NCBI RefSeq assembly: GCF_003003355.1
Contig: NZ_PVTQ01000010.1
Span: forward strand, 1-64,000
DNA: 64,000 nucleotides
Direction: 5' to 3'
DNA from: Donghicola tyrosinivorans
GTDB taxonomy: Bacteria > Pseudomonadota > Alphaproteobacteria > Rhodobacterales > Rhodobacteraceae
Each line of letters opens with the position of its first letter. The first letter of the stretch is position 1. The notes beneath the pieces are model-generated. The model ran no database searches. It was not told the DNA's origin and worked only from the letters and a program-made list of their open reading frames with translations. The translations under genes and the position numbers were made by a program. This document shows, piece after piece, positions 39,989-48,766 of this stretch.

Positions 39989-40704
39989 TCCGGTACCAGC
40001 GCGCTTTGGCGGCTGACGCCGTGGGCCTCCAGAATGTCGCCCACCCCGCCAGTCGTGGCCAGTTGGCCCAGAAACTCCCGCAGGTGAGCCGCCGCTTGCG
40101 GGCGGCCCTTCACGATGGCCATGGCTTGGCGGATTTCCATGAACGGCGGGCGTAATGTGCGTGTGCCGAGGCGCAAGGCGGCCTCGGCGTCCATCACATC
40201 GCCAATGCCTGCCGCCGCGCTGATCTGGCCCGTGTCCAAGGCGGCCAGCATGGCGTAGATGTCGGGGAAAACCACCAGATGTTCGGCCCCTGCTTTGCGC
40301 TGCAAGGTCAGCGAATAGGCCGAGCCTTCGACTGTGCCCACAGGCGCGCCCGAGGCAACCAGTTCGTCCGACGTCGCTGCTGTGCAATCGGGACCGGCAA
40401 GGTAGCGCCCTTCGATGCGGACGTAAGGGTGGGTGAAATCCAACACCTCGGCCCGCTTGGGGTCCACGGCCAGAAAACACACGTCCCATGCGTCTGCGGT
40501 GGCGCTGTTCGAGACATCAACCGCCCGCTCATATTCGATGAACTCTACGGGTAGCGACAGTTCAGCCCCAAGCGCCCGCGCCAGATCGACCGAGATCCCC
40601 TGCGGGCTGCCATCTGCCGCGCGGCCCACCAAAATCCGGTTCCCGTGGTTCAACGCCACCCGCAGGGTGCCGGTCGGGGCGTATTCGGTTGTCAGATCGT
40701 GCAT
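39985..40704 (-). CDS. Transporter substrate-binding-like protein (SBP_bac_3) lacking a signal peptide
   Basis: 239 aa from the ATG at 40704 (GGAG upstream). TGTLRVALNHGNRILVGRAA and GISVDLARALGAELSLPVEF match family-3 amino-acid binding proteins, with AEVLDFTHPYVRIEGRYLAG and VGTVEGSAYSLTLQRKAG after them. The N-terminus MHDLTTEYAPTGTLR has no signal sequence or lipobox, so the protein is probably cytosolic: a sensor, enzyme or buffer, not a transport subunit. No permease is adjacent. A TGCATTT palindrome lies 44 bases before the start. Confidence 0.75.
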   Translation of the reverse strand: MHDLTTEYAPTGTLRVALNHGNRILVGRAADGSPQGISVDLARALGAELSLPVEFIEYERAVDVSNSATADAWDVCFLAVDPKRAEVLDFTHPYVRIEGRYLAGPDCTAATSDELVASGAPVGTVEGSAYSLTLQRKAGAEHLVVFPDIYAMLAALDTGQISAAAGIGDVMDAEAALRLGTRTLRPPFMEIRQAMAIVKGRPQAAAHLREFLGQLATTGGVGDILEAHGVSRQSALVPD

Positions 40705-40747
40705 GGGGCGCTCCTGTCGTGGATGTTGCACTCATTTATTGGTTTAA

Positions 40748-40763
40748 TGCATTTCAAAATGCA
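40748..40763. promoter_or_regulatory. Palindrome TGCATTT-CA-AAATGCA before the SBP-like gene
   Basis: Perfect 7-bp arms with a 2-base centre, followed within a few bases by a further TGCAATTT. The half-site TGCATTT recurs near 41856 upstream of the GntR gene. Candidate operator; the binding protein is unknown, with the adjacent GntR regulator a possibility. Confidence 0.45.
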
Positions 40764-40842
40764 ATATGCAATTTCACCCGTCGAATAAGCAGCCGAAATT
40801 ACCCCGCAAACGGGCCGTATGGCAGGTCATCAGATAAAAAGG

Positions 40843-41763
40843 CTACTCGGCCTCGGAGGCTTGGCGCGAGCCTGAGGTCCAATCCCAGACCACGGGCGAT
40901 TTGCGCTTCAATGCGCCTGATAGATGGCGGCGCATGAAATACGAGGCTTCGGCGATCTCGCCCCGCTCAAGCAAGTCGATCAGCTCCAGATGTTCGGTGC
41001 ATTGCACGGTCAGGCGTTCGCGATCTACGCGCGATCGGTATTCCATCAGGCGGCGCATCCGGTTTACTCGTTCTAATGCAGTGACAAAAAACGGATTGTG
41101 AGACATCTGGCAGATGATCTCGTGGAAGTTGGCCCCGTTATCAAGAAGGCGCTCGACCGGAGTTGTGGCGATGTCGCTGTCCAGCATTTTTGACTGGATG
41201 CGCTTTTGCTCTTCCAGTGCCTCGCGGTTGATTTCAAAGCCGGGTTCCAGCAGCGCGGCGGGTTCAATCGCCATGCGGAAACGGTAAATCTCGTCAAAGG
41301 CTTCGGCGTTTTTGGCCACGGGCAGCAGACGCCAGCCATAGCCCTCTTTGCGCTCGGCCCATCCTTCGCGGGCGGCGCGGGCCAGCATCTCGGTCAGGCG
41401 GGCCTTGGTCCAATCGTATTTCTGGCGCAGGGTCTGTTCGGTCACCACCTCTGGCAGGCGGTCGGTCAGCCAATCCTCGGCGAACTGCTGGTAGTCGCTG
41501 CTATCGGTGCCAAAGTTTCCGGCCGCCTCGTCGATGGCGTCCTTGGGAATATTCTCTGAGACGAAATAGCCCCGATTGGGGAAATGTTCAAGAAAACCAA
41601 TCTCTTGCAAGTGGACCAAAGCATCACGGACGGGCGTGCGCGAGACCTGATAACGGTCCGCAATCTGCTGGGTCCGCACGTGGCTGCCAGAGGCCAGATC
41701 GCCGCTCAGGATATCCTGAACAACGCGGTTCGAGATGCGATTGGCAAGCTCGCTGGTGGTCAT
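40843..41763 (-). CDS. GntR/FadR-family (FCD) regulator with two winged-helix domains
   Basis: 306 aa, about 70 longer than usual FCD regulators. The first GntR winged helix is at residues 8-70 (IADRYQVSRTPVRDALVHLQ, EHFPNRGYFV). A second winged-helix-like unit is at about 95-150 (TDRLPEVVTEQTLRQKYDWT, then EGWAERKEGYGWRLLPV). The FCD effector domain follows (FRMAIEPAALLEPGF, NFHEIICQMSHNPFF, HLELIDLLERGEIAEA). Divergent from the TctCBA operon, which it probably controls in response to an organic acid. Confidence 0.85.
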   Translation of the reverse strand: MTTSELANRISNRVVQDILSGDLASGSHVRTQQIADRYQVSRTPVRDALVHLQEIGFLEHFPNRGYFVSENIPKDAIDEAAGNFGTDSSDYQQFAEDWLTDRLPEVVTEQTLRQKYDWTKARLTEMLARAAREGWAERKEGYGWRLLPVAKNAEAFDEIYRFRMAIEPAALLEPGFEINREALEEQKRIQSKMLDSDIATTPVERLLDNGANFHEIICQMSHNPFFVTALERVNRMRRLMEYRSRVDRERLTVQCTEHLELIDLLERGEIAEASYFMRRHLSGALKRKSPVVWDWTSGSRQASEAE

Positions 41764-41943
41764 TTGGCAGCCCTCATTGGTCGTCGGTCGAGTCGCCTAG
41801 TTGTGGCAACCAAACCGTATCCAGACAAGCAAAATCACCCGAAATCCGTTCGATTGCATTTGGTTTTGGCTTCTGCGGGGCTGACGTTAGGTAAGCTTAA
41901 GACCCTGTTTTAACAGGGTTATCTTAGCCCTTTCGCAGTCAAA

Positions 41944-41960
41944 ATTGTATCTATACGAAT
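41944..41960. promoter_or_regulatory. Weak palindrome in the GntR/tctC divergent promoter
   Basis: ATT-GTAT and ATAC-GAAT half-sites around C/T form an imperfect inverted repeat in the 288-base gap between the divergent starts 41763 and 42052. It is plausible as a GntR-type site or as part of the promoter. Nothing else stands out in this gap. Confidence 0.3.
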
Positions 41961-42051
41961 AAAAAACCACATTCCCTATTGGCTTTAGGCGTACTAAAGT
42001 GCAATAAATGGCAGCGCGGGGCGAACCCGCACCGTTTAGGGAGGAACATTC

Positions 42052-43035
42052 ATGACATTCAAAACCACTTTCGCCGCGGCTGCTGTGCTGATGACAGCGC
42101 TGCTGCCGGTTGGCGCTCAGGCGGAATTCAAGGCCGAGAACCCCCAGTGCATCGCACCCTCGAACCCCGGTGGCGGCTGGGACTACATCTGCCGGACCAC
42201 TGCGAAATACCTGTTCGATCTGGGCCTGATCGACGATGCCATGCAGGTCACCAACATGAGCGGCGGTGGCGGCGGTGTGGCCTTTGCCCATGTCACCAAA
42301 GAGCGGAACGAGGACAACAACCTGATCGTCGCCGCCTCGATGAGCACCAGCGCCCGTATCGCGCAGGGCATCTATGAAGGCGCAACCAAGGAAAGCGTTC
42401 ATTGGCTGGCGACCTTTGGCGCGGAATACGGGGCCATCGCGGTCGATGCGGACAGCGAATACCAGTCGCTGAACCAGATCATGGACGCAATCAAGGCAGA
42501 CCCTCGTTCGGTCGGCATCGCGGGCGGCTCGTCCGTTGGCGGGTACGACCACATCAAACCGATGCTGCTGGCGCAGGCCGCAGGGGTCGAGGATGTGACC
42601 AAGTTGAAATACGTAGCCTTCTCGGGCGGCGGCGAGGCGATGACCGGCCTGCTGTCGGGCTCGGTTCAGGCGCTGTCGGGCGATCTGTCGGAAATGCTGG
42701 GGTTCCTTGAATCCGGTGACATCCGCATCGTTGCGATCCTGTCGCCGGAACGTCTGTCCGGCCATCCCGATATCCCCACCGCGAAAGAGCAGGGTTATGA
42801 CGTGATCGGCGCGAACTGGCGTGGTCTCTATATGCCTGCCGGTGCCTCGGACGAGGCGAAAGAGTTCTGGAAGAATGCGATCCAGACCATGACGGAATCC
42901 GATGCATTCCAAGCGGACCTGAAGGCCGCCTCGATCGAGCCCTTCAACAACTTTGGTGCGGATATGGACGCTTACGCGGCCAAAACCATCGAGGACGTGC
43001 GCACGCTGTCCAAAGAAATCGGCATCATCCAGTGA
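42052..43035 (+). CDS. tctC: TTT transporter solute-binding protein (TctC family), copy 3
   Basis: 327 aa with a signal peptide (MTFKTTFAAAAVLMTALLPV, cleavage near AQAE). CIAPSNPGGGWDYICRTTAK, VTNMSGGGGGVAFAHVTKE and the late GANWRGLYMPAGASDEAKEF are typical of the TctC branch near tricarballylate/citrate binding proteins. It differs clearly from the other two TctC copies. GGGAGG lies before the start. It heads a complete tctCBA set with tctB and tctA directly behind. Confidence 0.9.
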   Translation: MTFKTTFAAAAVLMTALLPVGAQAEFKAENPQCIAPSNPGGGWDYICRTTAKYLFDLGLIDDAMQVTNMSGGGGGVAFAHVTKERNEDNNLIVAASMSTSARIAQGIYEGATKESVHWLATFGAEYGAIAVDADSEYQSLNQIMDAIKADPRSVGIAGGSSVGGYDHIKPMLLAQAAGVEDVTKLKYVAFSGGGEAMTGLLSGSVQALSGDLSEMLGFLESGDIRIVAILSPERLSGHPDIPTAKEQGYDVIGANWRGLYMPAGASDEAKEFWKNAIQTMTESDAFQADLKAASIEPFNNFGADMDAYAAKTIEDVRTLSKEIGIIQ

Positions 43036-43085
43036 CCTTACAGGGGGCGGCCCCGTGTCGCCCCCGCACACTCCGGGAGACCCTT

Positions 43086-43517
43086 ATGAGTGACCGAATA
43101 TTCGGCGCGGTCGGTTTGGCCCTTGGTATCTTTTACCTTTGGGCCGCGACGATCATCCCCGACAGTTTCATGAGCGATGTGGTCGGCCCCCGTGCCTTTC
43201 CCTACATCGTGGGCGCGATCATCTGCATCTGCGCCATCATCTTTCTGATCCTTCCCGATCCCGATCCGGTCTGGCCCGGTTTGCGTGATCTGGCCGAGAT
43301 CATCTTCGCCGGTGCGGTGATGTTCCTTTACGGTTGGGCGCTGTCGCCCGCGGGCTTTGTGGTGCCGACCGTCTTTGCCACCGCCTATCTGACATGGCGT
43401 CTTGGCACGCCGCCTTTGTGGTCCCTTGTGACGGGTGCTGCGACCTCGGTCGGGATCTATGTTGTCTTTCATCTTGTGCTTGGCCTGTCGCTGGCCAAAG
43501 GCCCGTGGGGGTTCTGA
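43086..43517 (+). CDS. tctB: TTT transporter small permease (TctB)
   Basis: 143 aa with four membrane segments (GAVGLALGIFYLWAATIIPD, PYIVGAIICICAIIFLILP, LAEIIFAGAVMFLYGWAL, WSLVTGAATSVGIYVVFHLV). The VVGPRAFPY turn after helix 1 is characteristic of TctB. Start at 43086 after GGGAGA. Followed by tctA after 3 bases. Confidence 0.88.
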   Translation: MSDRIFGAVGLALGIFYLWAATIIPDSFMSDVVGPRAFPYIVGAIICICAIIFLILPDPDPVWPGLRDLAEIIFAGAVMFLYGWALSPAGFVVPTVFATAYLTWRLGTPPLWSLVTGAATSVGIYVVFHLVLGLSLAKGPWGF

Positions 43518-43520
43518 GAT

Positions 43521-45059
43521 ATGGAAATGCTATCCAACCTAGGCGACGGTTTCCTGATCGCGATGACCTGGCAGAACCTGCTGCTGGCGCTGATGGGCTG
43601 TTTCCTTGGCACCTTGATGGGCGCGCTGCCCGGTCTGGGGCCTGCCAATGGCGTGGCGATCCTGATCCCGATTGCGTTCTCGCTGGGGCTGGGGCCGACG
43701 GCATCGCTGATCTTGCTGACCAGTGTCTACTATGGCGCGATGTACGGGGGGCGGATCAGCTCGATCCTGCTGAATATTCCGGGTGACGAGCCTGCGATGA
43801 TGACCTGTCTGGACGGCTATCCGATGGCGAGACAGGGCCTCGCGGGCGAGGCGCTGACCCTGTCCGGCATCGCCTCTTTCGTGGGTGCGTTCTTTGCCAC
43901 ATGGGGTCTGGTGCTGCTGGCGCCGCAGCTGGTGAAAATCGCGCTGCTGTTTGGCCCTGCGGAGTACTTTGTGCTGTTCACGCTGGCTTTCGCGACCCTT
44001 GGGGGGATCTCTTCGACCAATCAGGCAAAGTCGGCCTTCGCGGCGGCGCTGGGTCTGGGGATTGCCATGATCGGCAGCGACAGCCAGACCGGATCGCAGC
44101 GGTTCACCTTCGGGGAAATCCACCTCTACGACGGGATCGACTTCTTGATCGCCATCGTTGGCCTCTTTGCCCTGTCCGAAGTGTTCATCTTCCTTGAGCA
44201 TCACAAAGGCGGCGCAGTGGGCAATTCCGGCGCGATGAAGATCGGTCGCATCATGCCCGATTGGCCGATGGTCCGCCGCTGTATCCCCACCATGGGGCGC
44301 GGGACGGTGATCGGCTTTATCGCCGGTGTGCTGCCGGGGGCAGGGGCGTCTTTGGGATCGTTTCTAGCCTATTCGGTGGAACGTTCGACCGTGGACCCCG
44401 ACAACAAGACCTTCGGCAAGGGTGATCCCCGCGGTGTGGCGGCCCCCGAGGCGGGCAACAACGCGGCCTCGGGCGGGGCGCTGGTGCCGATGCTGGCGCT
44501 GGGTGTGCCCGGATCGGGAACCACGGCGGTTCTGCTGGCGGTGCTGCTGCAACTGAACATCACCCCTGGCCCGCTGCTGTTCCAGAAGAACCCCGATATC
44601 GTCTGGGGTCTGATCGCGGCGCTGTTCATTGGCAACGTTATGCTGCTGCTGATGAACATCCCGATGGTGGGTCTGTTCACCCGCGTCCTTCTGGTGCCGA
44701 CGCGCATCCTGATGCCTGTGGTGGCGATGATTTCCTTCGTTGGCATCTACTCGATCACCGGCTCGACCTTTGACGTGATGCTGATGGTGGGCTTTGGCCT
44801 GATGGGCTGGGTGCTGCGCAAGCTGGACGTGCCGATGGTGCCGATCATCCTTGGCATCCTTCTGGGCAACGAGATGGAAGTTAACATGCGCCGCGCCATG
44901 ACGATCTCTGACGGGGACTGGTCGATTTTTGTCGGCTCGCCCTTGGCGATTGTCCTTTGGGTTGTTGCGATTGCAGGCTTTCTGGCGCCCATCGTGGTGG
45001 GCCGTGTTCTGCGCCGCAAGCAGGCGGCGCTGTCCGACGAGATCGCGGAAGGCGACTGA
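43521..45059 (+). CDS. tctA: TTT transporter large permease (TctA)
   Basis: 512 aa with about 11-12 membrane segments. Family loops GALPGLGPANGVAILIPIAF, ISSILLNIPGDEPAMMTCLD, GVLPGAGASLGSFLAYSVER and LGVPGSGTTAVLLAVLLQ are intact. Normal length, in contrast to the fused TctA-TctB at 14473. It completes the importer for a di- or tricarboxylate. Confidence 0.92.
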   Translation: MEMLSNLGDGFLIAMTWQNLLLALMGCFLGTLMGALPGLGPANGVAILIPIAFSLGLGPTASLILLTSVYYGAMYGGRISSILLNIPGDEPAMMTCLDGYPMARQGLAGEALTLSGIASFVGAFFATWGLVLLAPQLVKIALLFGPAEYFVLFTLAFATLGGISSTNQAKSAFAAALGLGIAMIGSDSQTGSQRFTFGEIHLYDGIDFLIAIVGLFALSEVFIFLEHHKGGAVGNSGAMKIGRIMPDWPMVRRCIPTMGRGTVIGFIAGVLPGAGASLGSFLAYSVERSTVDPDNKTFGKGDPRGVAAPEAGNNAASGGALVPMLALGVPGSGTTAVLLAVLLQLNITPGPLLFQKNPDIVWGLIAALFIGNVMLLLMNIPMVGLFTRVLLVPTRILMPVVAMISFVGIYSITGSTFDVMLMVGFGLMGWVLRKLDVPMVPIILGILLGNEMEVNMRRAMTISDGDWSIFVGSPLAIVLWVVAIAGFLAPIVVGRVLRRKQAALSDEIAEGD

Positions 45060-45077
45060 TCTTTCTTGAAAACCGCT

Positions 45078-45098
45078 GTCCGGCACGTGCTGCCGGAC
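45078..45098 (+). other. Intergenic hairpin between tctA and the dehydrogenase gene
   Basis: GTCCGGCA (45078-45085) pairs with TGCCGGAC (45091-45098) around a 5-base loop, in the 97-base gap after tctA. Only a short T run (TTTT) follows about 10 bases later. It may attenuate read-through from the transporter genes into the enzyme genes. Confidence 0.45.
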
Positions 45099-45156
45099 GG
45101 CCCCTATTTTCCCGCCGCAGCAAACGTGCTGCCGGCGAACGCGACAGGAGACTCTT

Positions 45157-46227
45157 ATGCGTATCATGTATTTGCCCTGCGATGGCATCGGCCCCGAGAT
45201 CATGGCCGAGACCCTGAAGGTGGTGCAGGCCGCGAACGAAAAGTTCGAACTTGGCCTGACCTTTGAAGAGGCGGAAAGCGGTTTCACTTCGCTCAAGAAA
45301 TACGGCACCACCCTGCGCCAAGATGTGCTGGACCGTGCGCGTAGTGAATTTGACGGTGTGATCCTTGGCACCCAAAGCCACATGGACTATCCGCCCGTGG
45401 CTGAAGGCGGGCGCAATGTGTCGGCGGGCTTCCGTATCGGGCTGGACCTTTACGCCAACGTCCGCCCTGCGCGGTCGCGCGATTACATCCCTAACAAGGC
45501 CCCCGGCATGGATCTGGTGATCATGCGCGAGGCGACCGAGGGCTTTTACCCCGACCGCAACATGTACAAAGGCGTGGGCGAGATGATGCCCGATCCCGAC
45601 ATGGCCCTGTCGGTGCGCAAAATCACCCGCGCATCCTGCATGCGCATCTGCCGCGAGGCGTTCAAACTGGCGATGCAGCGCAACAAAAAGGTCGTGGCGA
45701 TCCACAAGGCTAACAGCTTTCTGATGACCGACGGTCTGTTCCTTGAGTGCTTCCGCGAGGTCGCCAAAGACTTCCCCGAGGTCGAGGCCGACGACAAGAT
45801 CGTTGACGCCTTTGCCGCCCTGCTGGTGCGCCAGCCGCAGATCTATGACGTGGTGGTCGCCACCAACTTCTACGGGGATATCCTGTCGGATCTGGCGTCC
45901 GAGCTGTCCGGTTCTTTGGGGCTGGCGGGCTCGATCAACGCCAATGCGGAGACCGGTCTGTGCTGTGCGCAGGCGCAACACGGCTCGGCCCCCGATATTC
46001 AGGGTCAGAACGTGGCCAACCCCACCTCGCTGATCCTGTCGGCAGCGATGATGCTGGTTTGGCTGGGGGAACAGCGCGGCGTGCAAACGCTGATGGATGC
46101 GGGCAACGCGATCATGACCGCTGTGGATGCGGTGATCGACGATCCGGCCAAGCGCACCCGCGACCTTGGCGGCTCGGTCAACACCGACACCTTCGGCACC
46201 TATGTGGCCGAAGCTCTGAACGCGTGA
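45157..46227 (+). CDS. Isocitrate/isopropylmalate dehydrogenase family protein (tartrate/D-malate dehydrogenase-like)
   Basis: 356 aa beta-decarboxylating or hydroxyacid dehydrogenase. MRIMYLPCDGIGPEIMAETL at the N-terminus, substrate-binding Arg in DLYANVRPARS and REATEGFYPDR, catalytic Lys in VAIHKANSFLMTDG, and Mg-binding Asp in TNFYGDILSDLASEL. The substrate-specificity loop does not match leucine-pathway LeuB closely. In a cluster with OtnK and OtnC it is a good candidate for the first oxidation of a C4 sugar acid, tartrate or malate (inference). GACAGGAG precedes the start. Confidence 0.85.
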   Translation: MRIMYLPCDGIGPEIMAETLKVVQAANEKFELGLTFEEAESGFTSLKKYGTTLRQDVLDRARSEFDGVILGTQSHMDYPPVAEGGRNVSAGFRIGLDLYANVRPARSRDYIPNKAPGMDLVIMREATEGFYPDRNMYKGVGEMMPDPDMALSVRKITRASCMRICREAFKLAMQRNKKVVAIHKANSFLMTDGLFLECFREVAKDFPEVEADDKIVDAFAALLVRQPQIYDVVVATNFYGDILSDLASELSGSLGLAGSINANAETGLCCAQAQHGSAPDIQGQNVANPTSLILSAAMMLVWLGEQRGVQTLMDAGNAIMTAVDAVIDDPAKRTRDLGGSVNTDTFGTYVAEALNA

Positions 46228-46232
46228 TCCCC

Positions 46233-46874
46233 ATGCGCATTGTCCTGATCCATGCCACCCGCGTCGCCATTGAACCTGTCGAGCGTGCGTTCGCATTCCT
46301 CTGGCCGCAGGTGCAGACGGTCTCTTTGCTGGACGAAGGTCTCTCCTCAGACCTCGCCTCCGGACGGGCGACGCGGGAGGTGTTGGATCAGCGGATCAAT
46401 GCGCTGGCCGATTACGCTATGGGGATGGCGCCTGACGCCATCCTCTTCACCTGTTCGTCTTTCGGCAGCGGAATCGAAGAGGCCGCCGCAAGGTTGCCCG
46501 TTCCGGTGCTGAAACCGAATGAGGCCATGTTTGATGAGGCGATCCGCGCAGGTGGCAAGGTGGTGATGCTGTACACCTTCGGCCCCGCTGCCGAAGGCAT
46601 GGCCCGCGAATACCATGATGCCTGCGGGCAGGATTTGCCCTGTGTCCACGTCTCTGGCGCGCTTGAGGCGCTGAAGGCTGGGGATGCGGCAACTCATGAT
46701 CGCCTGCTGGCGACGGCGGTGCAGGACATCGACGCCGACACATTGATGCTGGCGCATTTTTCCATGGCAGGCGCGGCAGACGGGCTGCGCGGCCTGACCG
46801 ATGCCCGCATTCTGACCAGCCCCGATGCCGCCGTGCGCAGGCTTCAAGAGTTACTAAAGGACAAGACATGCTGA
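46233..46874 (+). CDS. Asp/Glu racemase/arylmalonate decarboxylase-like protein with one catalytic Cys
   Basis: 213 aa from the ATG at 46233; a GTG at 46224 overlapping the previous stop is the alternative. The first active-site Cys is present (ILFTCSSFGSGIEEAA), but the second motif reads LMLAHFSMAGAADGL, with no Cys. Two-Cys members racemise; single-Cys members such as arylmalonate decarboxylase decarboxylate (known). A decarboxylase, isomerase or hydantoin-racemase-like role is therefore open. It overlaps otnK by 7 bases. Confidence 0.7.
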   Translation: MRIVLIHATRVAIEPVERAFAFLWPQVQTVSLLDEGLSSDLASGRATREVLDQRINALADYAMGMAPDAILFTCSSFGSGIEEAAARLPVPVLKPNEAMFDEAIRAGGKVVMLYTFGPAAEGMAREYHDACGQDLPCVHVSGALEALKAGDAATHDRLLATAVQDIDADTLMLAHFSMAGAADGLRGLTDARILTSPDAAVRRLQELLKDKTC

Positions 46875-48130
46875 TTGGCGTCATCGCAGATGATTTCACT
46901 GGCGGCAGCGATATTGCCAATACGCTAGCCAAGGGCGTTGCCCCCGAAGGGGGCCTGCGCACCGCGCAATTCTGCGGCGTGCCGGACAGCCCCGCGCCGG
47001 ATGGGCTAGAGGCAGGGGTTGTGTCGCTGAAAAGCCGGTCGTGTCCGGTGGATGAGGCAGTCGCGGACAGTCTCAAGGCGCTAGACTGGTTGCTGGCCCA
47101 AGGGTGCGAGCAGATCGTGTTCAAATATTGCTCGACCTTCGACAGCACCGACGCGGGCAACATCGGCCCCGTGGCCGAGGCGCTGGCCACTGCACTGGAC
47201 CAGCGCGGGGTGGCCGTTTGTCCTGCCTTCCCCGCTACGGGCCGCACGGTTTATCAGGGGCATCTGTTCGTTTTTGACCGCCTGCTTAGTGAAAGCGGCA
47301 TGCAGAACCATCCCCTGACCCCCATGACAGACCCTGACCTGCGGCGCGTTCTGTCGCGGCAGACGCGGGCCTCGGTCGGGGTGGTGCCGTTCAGCACCGT
47401 CGCGCAGGGGGCGCAGGCCATCCGCGCCGCGATGGTGGATGACTTTTGCATTCTGGATGCGGTCTCGGACGCGGACCTCTTGACCCTTGGCGCGGCGCTT
47501 GAGGGGCGGGCGCTGGTGACTGGCGGCTCGGGCATCGCGCTTGGACTGCCGCGCAACTTTATCCGTGCGGGTCAAGCCAGCGGCGGGCAGGTGCCGTTTA
47601 CCCCCGTTCAAGGCTTTGAGGCGATTTTGGCCGGTTCCTGCTCTGGCGCGACACGGGGGCAGGTAGAGCATCACGCCCGCAACCATCCGACCTTGGCGAT
47701 TGATGTGCCTGCGGTGATGGCAGGCAGTGTGACCGCGCAAACATTGGTGGATTTCATCACCAACCACGCGGGCCACGCGCCGTTGGCTTATTCATCGGGA
47801 AGTCCAGATGAGGTTGCCGCCCTGCAAACCCGCTATGGCCGTGCCGCCGTGGCGGCAAAGCTGGACGGCTTGTTCGCAGACACCGCCCGCCAGTTGGTGG
47901 CTCAAGGGGTCAAACGGCTGGTGGTCGCGGGGGGCGAGACTTCGGGCGCGGTGGCGCAAGCGGTCAGCGCCGCCCTTGGCGTAGACGCCATGCAGATCGG
48001 CCCAGAGATCGACCCCGGCGTGCCGGTCCTGTCCCTGAAAGGCGGCGTCACGCTGGCCCTGAAGTCCGGCAATTTCGGCAGCACTGATTTCTTTGCCAAG
48101 GCGCTGGCCTTGATGGAGGGCACCGCATGA
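46868..48130 (+). CDS. otnK: 3-oxo-tetronate kinase (OtnK, DUF1537 family)
   Basis: 420 aa. MLIGVIADDFTGGSDIANTL is the N-terminal substrate-binding motif of four-carbon acid sugar kinases. CSTFDSTDAGNIGPVAEALA and CPAFPATGRTVYQGHLFV continue the substrate domain, and the C-terminal nucleotide domain has VVAGGETSGAVAQAVSAALG. It phosphorylates 3-oxo-tetronate at O4 in L-threonate/D-erythronate catabolism (known). It overlaps otnC by ATGA. Other DUF1537 kinases (DtnK, DenD-linked) are less likely because the class II aldolase partner is next to it. Confidence 0.85.
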   Translation: MLIGVIADDFTGGSDIANTLAKGVAPEGGLRTAQFCGVPDSPAPDGLEAGVVSLKSRSCPVDEAVADSLKALDWLLAQGCEQIVFKYCSTFDSTDAGNIGPVAEALATALDQRGVAVCPAFPATGRTVYQGHLFVFDRLLSESGMQNHPLTPMTDPDLRRVLSRQTRASVGVVPFSTVAQGAQAIRAAMVDDFCILDAVSDADLLTLGAALEGRALVTGGSGIALGLPRNFIRAGQASGGQVPFTPVQGFEAILAGSCSGATRGQVEHHARNHPTLAIDVPAVMAGSVTAQTLVDFITNHAGHAPLAYSSGSPDEVAALQTRYGRAAVAAKLDGLFADTARQLVAQGVKRLVVAGGETSGAVAQAVSAALGVDAMQIGPEIDPGVPVLSLKGGVTLALKSGNFGSTDFFAKALALMEGTA

Positions 48131-48765
48131 GCCTTGAGCAAACCGCCCGCACCGAAATGGTGCGCCTGTGCAAATCGCTTTTTGACCGAGGGTTCTCGGT
48201 CGGCACGGCAGGCAATGTCTCGGTCCGGTTGCCCGACGGTATGCTGATGACCCCCACCAATGTGCGGTTGGGGGATCTGGAGGCCGAGCGGATTTCCAAA
48301 CTGGACCTGCACGGTAACCACATCAGCGGCGATAAGCCCACGAAAGAGGTCTTTTTGCATCAGGCTTGTCTGGACACTCTGCCAGAGGCGCAGGCGGTGG
48401 TGCATCTGCATTCCACGTGGGCCACGGCCTTGTCATGCTTGGAGGACACCGATCCCGATGACTGCGTGCCGCCCTTGACGCCCTATGTGGTGATGCGGGT
48501 CGGCGCGGTGAAACTGTTGCCTTACGTCAAGCCCGGTGATCCGTGTATGGGCCAGATGATCCGCGATCTAAAGGGGCGCTATGGGGCGATGCTGCTGGCC
48601 AACCACGGGCCGGTGGTGACGGGGCGAACGCTGGCCTCGGCCGTGGCGGCGGCGGAAGAATTGGAAGAGACCTGCAAACTGCTGGTCGCCCTGCGCGGCT
48701 TGCCCCTGCGGATGTTGACCAGCGCCCAAGTGGCCGAGCTGACAGCCACCTTCGGGCGGATATAG
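48127..48765 (+). CDS. otnC: 3-oxo-tetronate 4-phosphate decarboxylase (OtnC, class II aldolase family)
   Basis: 212 aa. GFSVGTAGNVSVRLPDGMLM carries the phosphate/substrate loop. Metal-binding His are in VVHLHSTWATALSC and LLANHGPVVTGRTL, with the acidic residue in PTKEVFLHQACL. It decarboxylates 3-oxo-tetronate 4-phosphate to dihydroxyacetone phosphate (known for OtnC). Translationally coupled to otnK. The AbrB-type gene follows after one base. Confidence 0.85.
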   Translation: MSLEQTARTEMVRLCKSLFDRGFSVGTAGNVSVRLPDGMLMTPTNVRLGDLEAERISKLDLHGNHISGDKPTKEVFLHQACLDTLPEAQAVVHLHSTWATALSCLEDTDPDDCVPPLTPYVVMRVGAVKLLPYVKPGDPCMGQMIRDLKGRYGAMLLANHGPVVTGRTLASAVAAAEELEETCKLLVALRGLPLRMLTSAQVAELTATFGRI

Positions 48766-48766
48766 A

